Shown in pieces: positions 51,762 through 60,475 of a stretch of 64,000 nucleotides of DNA. Under the pieces are notes generated by a model. That model saw only the letters and a list, made by a program, of their open reading frames with translations, was not told the DNA's origin and did not search any database. Source of the stretch: Flavobacterium sp. N2038 (lineage in GTDB: Bacteria > Bacteroidota > Bacteroidia > Flavobacteriales > Flavobacteriaceae); contig NZ_CP110001.1 of the NCBI RefSeq assembly GCF_025947185.1, forward strand, positions 496,001 to 560,000, written 5' to 3'. A program made the position numbers and the translations under genes. Each line of letters starts with the position of its first letter. The stretch's first letter is position 1.

Positions 51762-53429
51762 ATGAAAAACCGAATTACATATCTATTCACTATCGGTTTT
51801 TTGGGAATTCTGATTTCTTGTGGTACAGCAAAATCAAAAAAACATCAGCCTGATATTTCCAATTATAATGCAGAAAAACCTATCGTAACCAAACTTTCTG
51901 ACAGCAGTTTTATTTCGGGCAATAATTCGCTTTTAAAAAATAAACAAGGGATCTGGGAATTATATGTTGAAGGCGATCCTCTGGAAATTGGTCTTAATAC
52001 CGGTGCTTTATCCGATTCACTTTTACATAGACAACAACAGATTTTTTTCTCGAAAATTAAAGATTTTGTTCCTTCCAAATTTGAGCAAAAAATGCTGCGT
52101 TATTTTCTAAAATGGTACAATCGAAAGTTATATTCAAATGTACCGGAAGAATATCAAACCGAAATTTTTGGGGTCTCACAATATACTTCGCACGACTTTG
52201 ACAATATTGCGCCACAATATCAGCGCGGTTTATATTTGCATGCAGCACACGATATTGGGCATGCATTGCAGGATTTAGCTCTAGTTGGATGTTCGTCTTT
52301 TGCAGCATGGAATGAAAAATCTGAAGACGGAAATTTAATTTTAGGGCGTAATTTTGATTTTTATGTCAATGATGCTTTCGCAGAAAATAAAATTATCGCG
52401 TTTATAAAACCGAAACAAGGTCATAATTTTATGATGGTTTCCTGGCCCGGAATGATTGGCGCTGTTTCCGGAATGAACCAGCAAGGTTTAACAGTTACAA
52501 TTAATGCTGCAAAATCAGAAATTCCTTTAAGTGCCAAAACGCCAATTTCGATTTTGACCAGGGAAATTCTACAACATGCTGCAACTATTGAAGAAGCTGT
52601 TTCAATTGCAAAAAAGAGAAAAGTTTTTGTTTCTGAATCAATCATGGTTGGAAGTGCCCAAGATAACAAAGCGGTTCTTATTGAAGTTTCTCCCAAAAAA
52701 ATAGACATTTATGATGTTCCAAACAGTAATCAGCTAATTTGTTCGAATCACTTTCAAAGTGACGCTTTTAAGAATGATGAACGAAATAAAACACAAATTG
52801 CAAACAGTCATTCTGAATATCGCTTTGAAAAAATGCAGGAACTTTTGGCCAAAAACAAAAAAATAAACCCACAAATTGCTTCAGAAATTCTTAGAAATAA
52901 AGAAGGTTTAAATGATATTCCTCTTGGTTTTGGTAATGAAAAAGCACTAAATCAATTACTGGCGCATCATGGAATCATTTTTAAGCCAAAAGAAAAACTA
53001 GTTTGGGTTTCGGCAAATCCGTATCAATTAGGCGAATTTGTCTGTTATAATCTGGATTCTATTTTTAAGGGAAAACCATCAAATAAAGCTATTTCCTTTG
53101 AACTGGAAAATTTAAATATTGCAAAAGATCCTTTTATAAAAACAGAAGCTTTTCAAAACTTTAAAAAGTTTAAAGCAGAAAATCATCAAATGGATTTATA
53201 TCTGAAGAAGAAAGAAACCGTTTCTCCTGAATTTATTCAGCATTATCAATCGCTAAACCCAGATTATTGGGTTGTATATTACAAAGCAGGGTTGTACTTT
53301 TATCAAAAAAAACAATTCCGCGCTGCTCAGACTAATTTTGAAAAAGCACTAACGAAAGAAATTACCACTGCTCCTGAAAAAGCAAAAATTGAAAAATATT
53401 TAAAAAAACTCAAAAGAAAATTACAATGA
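51762..53429 (+). CDS. C45-type Ntn-hydrolase lipoprotein (acyl-transferase-like)
   Basis: 555 residues from the ATG at 51762. Lipoprotein signal FTIGFLGILISCG (Cys near residue 21). The acyl-CoA:6-aminopenicillanate acyltransferase (C45) domain begins at the catalytic Cys in ALVGCSSFAAWNEKSEDG, with GRNFDFYVND and MVSWPGMIGAVSGMNQQGLT downstream. The C-terminal end has a TPR-like segment (YYKAGLYFYQKKQFRAAQTN). The domain hydrolyses or transfers acyl groups. Outside the cytoplasm, it is a candidate for attaching or processing the pigment ester. Confidence 0.82.
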   Translation: MKNRITYLFTIGFLGILISCGTAKSKKHQPDISNYNAEKPIVTKLSDSSFISGNNSLLKNKQGIWELYVEGDPLEIGLNTGALSDSLLHRQQQIFFSKIKDFVPSKFEQKMLRYFLKWYNRKLYSNVPEEYQTEIFGVSQYTSHDFDNIAPQYQRGLYLHAAHDIGHALQDLALVGCSSFAAWNEKSEDGNLILGRNFDFYVNDAFAENKIIAFIKPKQGHNFMMVSWPGMIGAVSGMNQQGLTVTINAAKSEIPLSAKTPISILTREILQHAATIEEAVSIAKKRKVFVSESIMVGSAQDNKAVLIEVSPKKIDIYDVPNSNQLICSNHFQSDAFKNDERNKTQIANSHSEYRFEKMQELLAKNKKINPQIASEILRNKEGLNDIPLGFGNEKALNQLLAHHGIIFKPKEKLVWVSANPYQLGEFVCYNLDSIFKGKPSNKAISFELENLNIAKDPFIKTEAFQNFKKFKAENHQMDLYLKKKETVSPEFIQHYQSLNPDYWVVYYKAGLYFYQKKQFRAAQTNFEKALTKEITTAPEKAKIEKYLKKLKRKLQ

Positions 53430-54715
53430 TTCCAGCAATAGAGAAAAATTCTTTAGAAGAAATTAAAATTTTTCAGGAACAAAAATTGATCGAACTTTTA
53501 CATTATATCAGCGAAAATTCACCTTTTTATAAGCGTCTTTTTGCCAGAAAAAATATTGATATTTCAAAAATCAAAACACTAGAAGATTTACAATATTTAC
53601 CTCTTACTACAAAAGAAGATTTACAGCAATACAACGACGATTTCTTGTGTGTTCCACAGCACAAAATTATTGATTATGCCTCAACATCAGGAACATTAGG
53701 TGATCCTGTAACTTTTGGTTTAACCGATTCTGATCTGGATCGACTGGCTTACAATGAAGCGATATCTTTTGCCTGCGCCGGAATTTCTGAAGGCGATGTG
53801 GTACAATTAATGACCACAATTGATAGAAAATTTATGGCTGGTTTAGCTTATTTTCTAGGGTTAAGAAAATTGAAAGTAGGTGTCATTCGTGTGGGTGCAG
53901 GAATTCCGGAAATGCAATGGGATTCTATTTTAAAATACAATCCAACTCATTTAATTACCGTTCCTTCTTTTTTACTGAAGTTAATTGAATATGCCGAAAT
54001 TCACGGAATCGATTACAATAATTCAAGTATAAAAGGCGCAATATGTATTGGAGAATCTTTGAGAGATCAGGATTTTTCGATGAATATTTTATCCAAAAAA
54101 ATTACAGATAAATGGAATATTAAGTTATTCTCTACTTATGCTTCTACCGAAATGAGTACTGCATTTACTGAATGTGAACATGGAAGAGGCGGGCATCATC
54201 ATCCGGAACTTATTATTGTTGAAGTTTTAGATGAAAATAATATGCCTGTAAAAAGCGGGGAAGTCGGCGAACTAACTTTTACTACTTTAGGTATTGAAGC
54301 CATGCCATTATTGCGTTTTAAAACCGGAGATATTGTTCAGCTTCATAACGAACCCTGTTCTTGCGGAAGAAACACTCTGCGTGTTGGCCCGGTTATCGGA
54401 CGCAAAAAACATATGATAAAGTATAAAGGAACAACACTTTATCCGCCAGCAATGAACGATGTTTTAAGTGGTTTTGACAATATCGAAAATCATATTATTG
54501 AAATTTCTACTAACGATTTGGGAACGGATGAAATCGTAATTAAAATTGCTGTAAAAAATCAGACTCCTGAATTTCTACAGGAAATAAAAGATCATTTCAG
54601 AGCCAAATTGAGAGTGACTCCAAAAATAGAATTCGCCTCAAAAGAAACTTTAAATCCGCTAGTTTTTAATCCGATGAGCCGAAAACCAATTCGATTTTTC
54701 GACTATAGAACTTAG
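53426..54715 (+). CDS. phenylacetate-CoA ligase-like AMP-forming ligase
   Basis: 429 residues. Adenylation motifs: DYASTSGTLGDPVTFG (P-loop type), the AMP segment STYASTEMSTAFTECEHG, and LRFKTGDIVQLH, matching the phenylacetate-CoA ligase/F390 synthetase family. In a flexirubin cluster it most likely activates 4-coumarate, released by the tyrosine ammonia-lyase, as the AMP ester for transfer to CoA or ACP. Its start overlaps the previous stop by 4 nt. It is the last gene of the run. Confidence 0.88.
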   Translation: MIPAIEKNSLEEIKIFQEQKLIELLHYISENSPFYKRLFARKNIDISKIKTLEDLQYLPLTTKEDLQQYNDDFLCVPQHKIIDYASTSGTLGDPVTFGLTDSDLDRLAYNEAISFACAGISEGDVVQLMTTIDRKFMAGLAYFLGLRKLKVGVIRVGAGIPEMQWDSILKYNPTHLITVPSFLLKLIEYAEIHGIDYNNSSIKGAICIGESLRDQDFSMNILSKKITDKWNIKLFSTYASTEMSTAFTECEHGRGGHHHPELIIVEVLDENNMPVKSGEVGELTFTTLGIEAMPLLRFKTGDIVQLHNEPCSCGRNTLRVGPVIGRKKHMIKYKGTTLYPPAMNDVLSGFDNIENHIIEISTNDLGTDEIVIKIAVKNQTPEFLQEIKDHFRAKLRVTPKIEFASKETLNPLVFNPMSRKPIRFFDYRT

Positions 54716-54719
54716 TATA

Positions 54720-54814
54720 AGGTACAAAGGTTCAGAGGTTCAGAGGCGCAAAGTTTTCTTAATCGTCTGATAAAAAAGCCTTTGAACCTTTGTTCCTTTG
54801 AGCCTTTGCACCTC
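54720..54814. repeat. intergenic repeat of GGTTCAGAGG/CTTTGAACC words
   Basis: GGTACAAAGGTTCAGAGG at 54720 is followed by the inverse-type words CTTTGAACCTTTG and GCCTTTGCACCTCG towards 54814. It could fold into a long imperfect hairpin after the end of the pigment run and may help termination. Confidence 0.6.
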
Positions 54815-54842
54815 GAATTGTACAAATTCGATTAAAAAGTTG

Positions 54843-54850
54843 TAATTTTG
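54843..54850 (+). promoter_or_regulatory. -7 box of the dusB promoter
   Basis: TAATTTTG, an exact TAnnTTTG match. It contains the TTG that would be the longest dusB start codon, so that start is rejected; the ATG at 54866 lies 15 nt downstream. Confidence 0.65.
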
Positions 54851-54865
54851 CAAAAAATTACGAAG

Positions 54866-55858
54866 ATGGTCAAGATTGGCAACATAGAATTACCCGAATT
54901 TCCTTTATTACTCGCACCGATGGAAGATGTTAGTGATCCGCCGTTTCGCAGATTATGCAAAACGCACGGAGCAGACATGATGTATTCTGAATTTATTTCG
55001 TCGGAAGGATTAATTCGTGATGCTATAAAAAGCCGAATGAAACTGGATATTTTTGATTACGAACGTCCGGTTGGAATTCAGATTTTTGGTGGTGATGAAG
55101 AAGCAATGGCACTTTCGTCTAAAATTGTTTCTACAGTAAAACCAGATTTAGTAGATATTAATTTTGGGTGTCCAGTAAAAAAAGTAGTTTGTAAAGGTGC
55201 AGGAGCCGGAGTTTTAAAAGATGTCGATTTGATGGTGCGTTTAACAAAAGCAGTGATCAGAAGTACCGATTTACCCGTTACAGTTAAAACACGTTTAGGC
55301 TGGGACGAAAATTCTATTAATATTGACGAAGTTGCAGAAAGACTTCAGGATATTGGTGTTCAAGCTTTAACGATTCACGCCAGAACCCGTGCCCAAATGT
55401 ATAAAGGTCATTCTGACTGGTCACACATTGCAAGAGTAAAAAACAACCCAAGAATTACTATGCCTATTTTTGGAAATGGTGATATCGACAATCCGGAAAA
55501 AGCATTAAAATATAAAAACGAATACGGAATCGATGGTATAATGATTGGCCGTGCGGCAATTGGTTATCCATGGATTTTTAACGAAATAAAGCACTATTTT
55601 AAAACCGGAGAGCACTTACCTGCTCCAACAGTTATTGATCGTGTAGAAGCTGCCAGAAATCATTTGCAATGGTCAATGGACTGGAAAGGCGAACGTCTGG
55701 GAATTGTAGAAATGCGTCGTCATTATACCAATTATTTTAAAGGAATTCACTCTTTCAAAGAATTCAAACAAAAATTAGTTACCACAGACGCACCTGAAGA
55801 TTTATTCGCTATTATGAAAGAAATCGAACAGGTTTATGCAGGATATGAATTTGCTTAA
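54866..55858 (+). CDS. dusB: tRNA-dihydrouridine synthase
   Basis: 330 residues from the ATG at 54866. FMN-dependent TIM-barrel enzyme that reduces uridine in the D-loop of tRNA. Motifs: LAPMEDVSDPPFRRLC, FGCPVKKVVCKGAGAG with the catalytic Cys, IHARTRAQMYKGHSDW and GNGDIDNPEKA. Length is standard. A bidirectional terminator follows at 55905. Confidence 0.93.
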   Translation: MVKIGNIELPEFPLLLAPMEDVSDPPFRRLCKTHGADMMYSEFISSEGLIRDAIKSRMKLDIFDYERPVGIQIFGGDEEAMALSSKIVSTVKPDLVDINFGCPVKKVVCKGAGAGVLKDVDLMVRLTKAVIRSTDLPVTVKTRLGWDENSINIDEVAERLQDIGVQALTIHARTRAQMYKGHSDWSHIARVKNNPRITMPIFGNGDIDNPEKALKYKNEYGIDGIMIGRAAIGYPWIFNEIKHYFKTGEHLPAPTVIDRVEAARNHLQWSMDWKGERLGIVEMRRHYTNYFKGIHSFKEFKQKLVTTDAPEDLFAIMKEIEQVYAGYEFA

Positions 55859-55904
55859 AAATATTTAATCTTTGTCAACGTTTAAAACTTTGACAAACAT
55901 CTAT

Positions 55905-55945
55905 AACTAAAAAAGACCTTCAAAATTTGAAGGTCTTTTTTAGTT
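55905..55945. terminator. bidirectional terminator between dusB and yoeB
   Basis: Two 20-bp perfect arms (55905-55924 and 55926-55945, core AAAAAAGACCTTCAAA/inverse) around one base. A and T runs on both sides serve the two converging genes. It overlaps the last two bases of yoeB. Confidence 0.9.
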
Positions 55946-56219
55946 ATTCATCATAATGAAAACGACATTGCAAAATTACACATTTTTGATCAACACCTTT
56001 TGTTCCTGAAACTTTATAAACCAGTCGATGTTCTCCTGTTATTCTGCGAGACCAAAAACTTTTTAGGTCATGTCTTAAAGGCTCTGGTTTCCCAATTCCT
56101 TTAAAAGGATTCTCACGTATAGATTTTATTAATTCTTTTATTTTTAGTGCAGTATCTGCATCGTTTTCTAGCCAATACCCAAATTCTTCCCAGCCATTTT
56201 TAGTAAAACAAATGTTCAT
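55944..56219 (-). CDS. yoeB: YoeB-type toxin (ribosome-dependent mRNA endonuclease)
   Basis: 91 residues. Close match to E. coli YoeB: the NPFKGIGKPEPLRHDLKSF segment with the catalytic Glu, WSRRITGEHRLVYKV with the Arg, and CRFHYDE with the C-terminal His. It cleaves mRNA in the ribosomal A site when free of antitoxin. The antitoxin gene lies 5 nt upstream. Slightly longer in the loop before the last strand than the E. coli protein. Confidence 0.94.
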   Translation of the reverse strand: MNICFTKNGWEEFGYWLENDADTALKIKELIKSIRENPFKGIGKPEPLRHDLKSFWSRRITGEHRLVYKVSGTKGVDQKCVILQCRFHYDE

Positions 56220-56224
56220 ATAAT

Positions 56225-56482
56225 CTAAAGCTCATCTAGGTTAAAGTCCATAAGTTTTCCTTTTTCCATTTGTTCTATAGATTCCGAAAGTCTTTTTCTA
56301 TTTGCCTTAGTTGATAATAAATGCTGTGTTTCTAATATTGAATTGTATTCTTTCATAGAAATTATTACAACCGCGTCTTCTTCCGAATTTCTCGGAACGA
56401 CAATTACTTCTGATGATTCTGAAACTTCATCAAAATAGTTTTTTATATTCTTTCGTAATGTTGATATTGTAATTGCTTTCAT
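56225..56482 (-). CDS. yefM: YefM/Phd-type antitoxin
   Basis: 85 residues. Phd/YefM fold: [40 protein letters not shown], then a flexible C-terminal tail with [13 protein letters not shown] that would wrap the toxin. It binds YoeB and represses the operon. The operator-like palindrome and promoter are at 56508-56528. Confidence 0.92.
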   Translation of the reverse strand: MKAITISTLRKNIKNYFDEVSESSEVIVVPRNSEEDAVVIISMKEYNSILETQHLLSTKANRKRLSESIEQMEKGKLMDFNLDEL

Positions 56483-56507
56483 AATCTGGCGCTTTTAAAC
56501 GTACGTT

Positions 56508-56528
56508 CAAAGGTACAATATTTTGTAC
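56508..56528 (-). promoter_or_regulatory. promoter and operator of the yefM-yoeB operon
   Basis: -7 box TACCTTTG on the minus strand (56508-56515, exact TAnnTTTG). It overlaps the 16-bp palindrome GTACAATATTTTGTAC (56513-56528), and AACGTACGTT lies at 56498-56507. YefM of E. coli recognises palindromes with a TGTACA core, so these are likely autoregulatory sites. Confidence 0.6.
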
Positions 56529-56601
56529 TTTTAATATTTGACTTATAAAATATTTAACTTTTAATTCTATAAAATAGCTTCCAAATATGAAAGTTTTTTT
56601 A

Positions 56602-58029
56602 TTATACCTGAACACGTTTCCACTTTCCTCTTTTATAGAAAAAGATTCCAGCTAAAGTTATTGCGGTTTCGGCAACTGGAATGGCAATAAAAACTCCTGT
56701 TGGTCCCATATTAAAATGTTTTGCCAACACAAAAGCCAGCGGAATTTGAAAAAGCCAAAACCCAAAGAAATTAATTCCGGTTGGTGTCCAGGTATCTCCT
56801 GCTCCATTGAAAGTATTGATTAAAACCATTCCGATTCCGTAGAAAATAAATCCGATGCTCATGATTTGCAAAGCTTCAACTGCAATAGTTTTTACTGTTT
56901 CGTCATTAGTGAAAAACGAAATTATATACTGGCCAAAACACAGTGTAATAATCATAATCGAGGCCATGAAAATCACGTTGTATTTGGCAGTAGTAAAAAC
57001 TGATTTTTCAGCACGCTCTATTTCTTTCGCACCTAAATTTTGCCCAACCAATGTGGCTGCGGCATTACTTAATCCCCAAGCCGGTAGAATGAAAAACATC
57101 ATAATTCTTAAAGCAGTCTGATAACCAGCTGAGCCATGGTCTCCTCCTGTTGTAGCTACTAATTGTGCTAAGAAAATCCAACTGCAGGATGCAATTACAA
57201 ACTGTAAAACTCCGGGAGCAGCAATTTTAACTAAAGCTTTTATCTGCTTGAAATCTGGAATCAAATAGGAAATTTTAATTTTTAAAACTCCATTTCCGTA
57301 GAACAAATGATAAATTTGATACACAACCCCAATGCTTCTTCCTAAAGTTGTAGCAATAGCCGCACCAACTAATCCGAAAGCCGGAATTGACCCGAAACCA
57401 TTAATTAAAATTGGGCACAAAATAATATTACAAATATTAGCAATCCAAAGACTTTTCATTGCAATTGCAGCATTTCCTGCACCGCGAAAAATTCCGTTTA
57501 TCAAGAATAAAAACGTAATACATAAACTTGAGCCAATCATAATTTGAGTGTATCTAAATCCATGTTCAGCAGCTTCAGCAGAAGCTCCCATGAATAAAAG
57601 AATATCTTTGGCATAGATAATTCCAAAAATACTCATAAAAATACTTAATACAAATGCAATAACAATAGCCTGCATTCCAGCTTTTGCCGCAGCTACAGGA
57701 TCTTTTTCTCCTATACGCCTTGCTACAACTGCCGTTGCTGCCATACTTAATCCAATGTCCAGAGAATATATAATTGTTAAAACAGACTCTGTTAATCCAA
57801 CAGTTTGAATTGCAAAACTGCTGTGTTCTAAATGCCCAACGAAATATAAATCGACCAAAGCAAAAACCGATTCCATCATCATTTCCAAAACCATTGGAAT
57901 TGCTAATAGAATTACAGCTTTTTTGATACTTCCCGAAGTATAATCAAAAGATTCGTCTCCTTTTAATGCTTGCTTTAAAGTGGTATAAATTTTAGAAAAT
58001 AAACTTTTCTTTATCGTAGTTTCTGTCAT
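56602..58029 (-). CDS. MATE family efflux transporter
   Basis: 475 residues with twelve predicted membrane helices. Typical repeated halves: IPMVLEMMMESVFALVDLYF in the first helix, PAWGLSNAAATLVGQNLGAK and WTPTGINFFGFWLFQIPLA in the second half. It exports drugs or metabolites using a cation gradient. The substrate is not predictable. Single gene, minus strand; the 170-bp gap to the next gene shows nothing else. Confidence 0.92.
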   Translation of the reverse strand: MTETTIKKSLFSKIYTTLKQALKGDESFDYTSGSIKKAVILLAIPMVLEMMMESVFALVDLYFVGHLEHSSFAIQTVGLTESVLTIIYSLDIGLSMAATAVVARRIGEKDPVAAAKAGMQAIVIAFVLSIFMSIFGIIYAKDILLFMGASAEAAEHGFRYTQIMIGSSLCITFLFLINGIFRGAGNAAIAMKSLWIANICNIILCPILINGFGSIPAFGLVGAAIATTLGRSIGVVYQIYHLFYGNGVLKIKISYLIPDFKQIKALVKIAAPGVLQFVIASCSWIFLAQLVATTGGDHGSAGYQTALRIMMFFILPAWGLSNAAATLVGQNLGAKEIERAEKSVFTTAKYNVIFMASIMIITLCFGQYIISFFTNDETVKTIAVEALQIMSIGFIFYGIGMVLINTFNGAGDTWTPTGINFFGFWLFQIPLAFVLAKHFNMGPTGVFIAIPVAETAITLAGIFFYKRGKWKRVQV

Positions 58030-58199
58030 GATATGTTAGGATAAATGATAATATTGGCCCAGATTCAAAAATCTGAACTCGAGAAAAAAAACGTAAGTAT
58101 CCTAATTATTCAAAAAATAAAATAGGATTAGGCAGAAACAATCATAAACTGTAGATTTTTAAGACGATAAATATAAGTAATATTTTTTAGGCAGAAATA

Positions 58200-59399
58200 C
58201 TAATCCAGCAGCTTTTTGCTTACTCGGCTGCAAGCAATTAAAGACGCCAGAAAACCAAGTGAAACTATAGTTCCTAAAACAATCAAAATATTCTCAACAG
58301 TAAACACAACCGGAAATGCCAAAGTTGGCGTGATCATAATGAGTTCGTAGCGTTGTTGCAACAGTACTAAAATTACTCCTAAAATAAGCCCGATTATACC
58401 ACCAAAAACACTTAGTAAAGTTCCCTGTAACAAAAATATTTTTCGCAAATGACTAATTTCTGTACCAAGATTAAAAAGGGTTTTGAGGTTTCCTTTCTTC
58501 TCTAAAATCATCATGATCAAAGCACCAATCAAATTAAAAAGTGCTACAATTATTACTAAGGTAAAAATCAGATATACCGCTATGTTCTCAGTATTAAGCA
58601 TTTTATACAGAGATTCGTTTAGTTGGGCTCTGTTTTTTAAAGTAACTTTATTTTTAAAAATCTCTTCTAGTTTTGATCTGATGGCCTTTTCATTTGCATT
58701 CTCTTTCAGATTAAATTCCAGTCCTGAAATTTGATTTGGTTTGTATGTTAATAATTCCTGCACCAAACCTAAGTCGGCAAAAACATATTTTGAATCTAAA
58801 TCTTCACTGATTGAATATGTCCCAACAGGCAATACATCTGTTTTTGCAAAAGCCTCTTCGGGGTTTTCGATTGCACCTTTTCCTGGTTTTGGCGCAAATA
58901 TCTGTAATGGGTTTTCGAAATCCAGAATTCCTAACGAAAAATCACGTGAAATTCCATAACCAATTACTACCTGATAGGTATCTGGTTTAAGCCATTGTCC
59001 GTTAAAAAGTTTTTTCTTGATATCGTTAACTACAGGATAATTACGATCGACACCTTTTAAATAGGTAACTTTTTGCTTGTCTTTAAATAAAAATAAAACC
59101 CGCTCTTCGATTATTTTAGTATACGAAACAACGCCTTCGATTTTTTTTACCTGATTTTCCTGATCCGGACTAATTAAAAATGATTTTCCAAGTGTACTTG
59201 TCAATTTTAAATCAGGATCAATTTCATTTGTAAATGAAAGACTAAAAACCTTTAATCCGCTAAAAACGGACAAAACCACAAACAAAGCCATTGTACCAAC
59301 TATGATTCCCATGCTGGCAATACGGTTAATAATATTGATAGCATTATTTTTACTTCTGCTAAAAATATAACGTTTGGCTATGTAAAGGGGGAAATTCAA
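58200..59399 (-). CDS. LolC/LolE-like lipoprotein-releasing ABC permease
   Basis: 399 residues. FtsX/MacB-type permease: a first helix IASMGIIVGTMALFVVLSVF after the N-terminal IAKRYIFSRSKNNAINII, a periplasmic domain of about 220 residues, and three C-terminal helices (including LIFTLVIIVALFNLIGALIM). In most bacteria it works with LolD to pass lipoproteins to LolA. It starts 1 nt after the rbfA stop, so the two share a transcript. Confidence 0.88.
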   Translation of the reverse strand: MNFPLYIAKRYIFSRSKNNAINIINRIASMGIIVGTMALFVVLSVFSGLKVFSLSFTNEIDPDLKLTSTLGKSFLISPDQENQVKKIEGVVSYTKIIEERVLFLFKDKQKVTYLKGVDRNYPVVNDIKKKLFNGQWLKPDTYQVVIGYGISRDFSLGILDFENPLQIFAPKPGKGAIENPEEAFAKTDVLPVGTYSISEDLDSKYVFADLGLVQELLTYKPNQISGLEFNLKENANEKAIRSKLEEIFKNKVTLKNRAQLNESLYKMLNTENIAVYLIFTLVIIVALFNLIGALIMMILEKKGNLKTLFNLGTEISHLRKIFLLQGTLLSVFGGIIGLILGVILVLLQQRYELIMITPTLAFPVVFTVENILIVLGTIVSLGFLASLIACSRVSKKLLD

Positions 59400-59400
59400 T

Positions 59401-59793
59401 TTATGATTTTCTTCTCTTTTCTAAAAGATCACGGTTTTCTATTGGGTTTTCTTTATCTGCTAATGCATTGTCTATTTTTTCGATATAGTCTAATGAGTCA
59501 TCGATAAAAAATACAAGGTTTGGTACGCGACGTAATTGCAAGCGTACACGTTGCGATAAATCGTGTTTGATTAAAGTCGTATTTGATTTTATTCCTTCTA
59601 AAGTTTCTTGTGCTTTCTCCTGAGGAAAAATACTTAAATATACTGTTGCTACAGACAAATCTGTAGTTACACTAACTTTGGATACTGAAATTACTAAATT
59701 GCTAATTCCGTTTTTTCGCACTTCACCTTGCAAAATATCAACCAAATCTTTTTGGATGACACCGCCTATTTTTTTCTGTCTGTTTGTTTCCAT
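59401..59793 (-). CDS. rbfA: 30S ribosome-binding factor A
   Basis: 130 residues. Matures the 30S subunit by acting on the 16S rRNA 5' end. KH-like fold: LVISVSKVSVTTDLSVATVY, the LSQRVRLQLRRVPNLVFFID segment typical of RbfA, and a short charged tail. Its -7 box at 59798 is so close to the ATG that the mRNA may be leaderless. Confidence 0.93.
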   Translation of the reverse strand: METNRQKKIGGVIQKDLVDILQGEVRKNGISNLVISVSKVSVTTDLSVATVYLSIFPQEKAQETLEGIKSNTTLIKHDLSQRVRLQLRRVPNLVFFIDDSLDYIEKIDNALADKENPIENRDLLEKRRKS

Positions 59794-59797
59794 AGTG

Positions 59798-59805
59798 CAA
59801 AAATA
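59798..59805 (-). promoter_or_regulatory. -7 box of rbfA, 5 nt from the start codon
   Basis: Minus strand TATTTTTG, then CACT, then ATG. With the usual distance from this box to the first transcribed base, transcription would begin at or next to the start codon. Confidence 0.6.
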
Positions 59806-60021
59806 CTATTTTTAAATTCAATCAATACAATTTCAAATAAACAATAAAATGATTTTTGTATCGATATCTTGTTTTTCTAAAATTAATTCTTTTATCGGCT
59901 CTTAAAATCTTGCGACAAAAAACAACTAATACTCTTATTTACAAACACTAAAGATGATAAAAATCATATTATATGTTTCAAATAATTCACAACTTTGATG
60001 GGAACATAACAACTTATTATC

Positions 60022-60441
60022 ATGAAAAAAAGAGAACCAATTAGTCACATTATGACCAAAACGGTAGTGACTGCAAATGAAAAAGAAGATTTGAAAACTG
60101 TAGTTGAAAAGTTAAGAAAAAATACCATCCGCCATATTCCAATTGTAAAAGGCAAAGAAGTAATTGGAATAATTAGCAGAACAGATATTAACCGACTTAC
60201 TTTTGGTGCTTTGTTTGAAGGACAGGAAGGTGCTGATGAAGCAATATTGGAAATGCTTTCTATTTCTCAGGTAATGACTTCGAAACCCAAAACTGTTACC
60301 TCTGACATTACTGTGAGAGATTTAGCCGAGATTTTTGCTAAGGAAGAATTTCATGCCTTACCAGTTGTTGACAACGGAGAATTAAAAGGTATTGTTACTA
60401 CTACTGATGTTATTAAATATTTTTTAGAGCAGTATGATTAA
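60022..60441 (+). CDS. CBS-domain pair protein
   Basis: 139 residues, essentially two CBS domains. First: ISHIMTKTVVTANEKEDLKT, IRHIPIVKGKEVIGIISRTD. Second: VMTSKPKTVTSDITVRDLAE, FHALPVVDNGELKGIVTTTD. Such proteins bind adenosine nucleotides and may sense energy state. There is no attached effector domain. Single gene, followed by a strong terminator. Confidence 0.92.
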   Translation: MKKREPISHIMTKTVVTANEKEDLKTVVEKLRKNTIRHIPIVKGKEVIGIISRTDINRLTFGALFEGQEGADEAILEMLSISQVMTSKPKTVTSDITVRDLAEIFAKEEFHALPVVDNGELKGIVTTTDVIKYFLEQYD

Positions 60442-60448
60442 ATAAGAA

Positions 60449-60475
60449 AAGGGAGCTATATAGCTCCCTTTTTTA
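60449..60475. terminator. bidirectional terminator after the CBS gene
   Basis: AAGGGAGCTAT and ATAGCTCCCTT form an 11-bp perfect stem, with a T run on the plus side and A bases on the other. It serves the CBS gene and the converging minus-strand operon. Confidence 0.88.

Noticed and set aside
54848..54865. TTG start extending dusB
   Set aside because: The TTG is part of the -7 box TAATTTTG, so it would not be transcribed; the ATG at 54866 starts at the conserved part of the protein.
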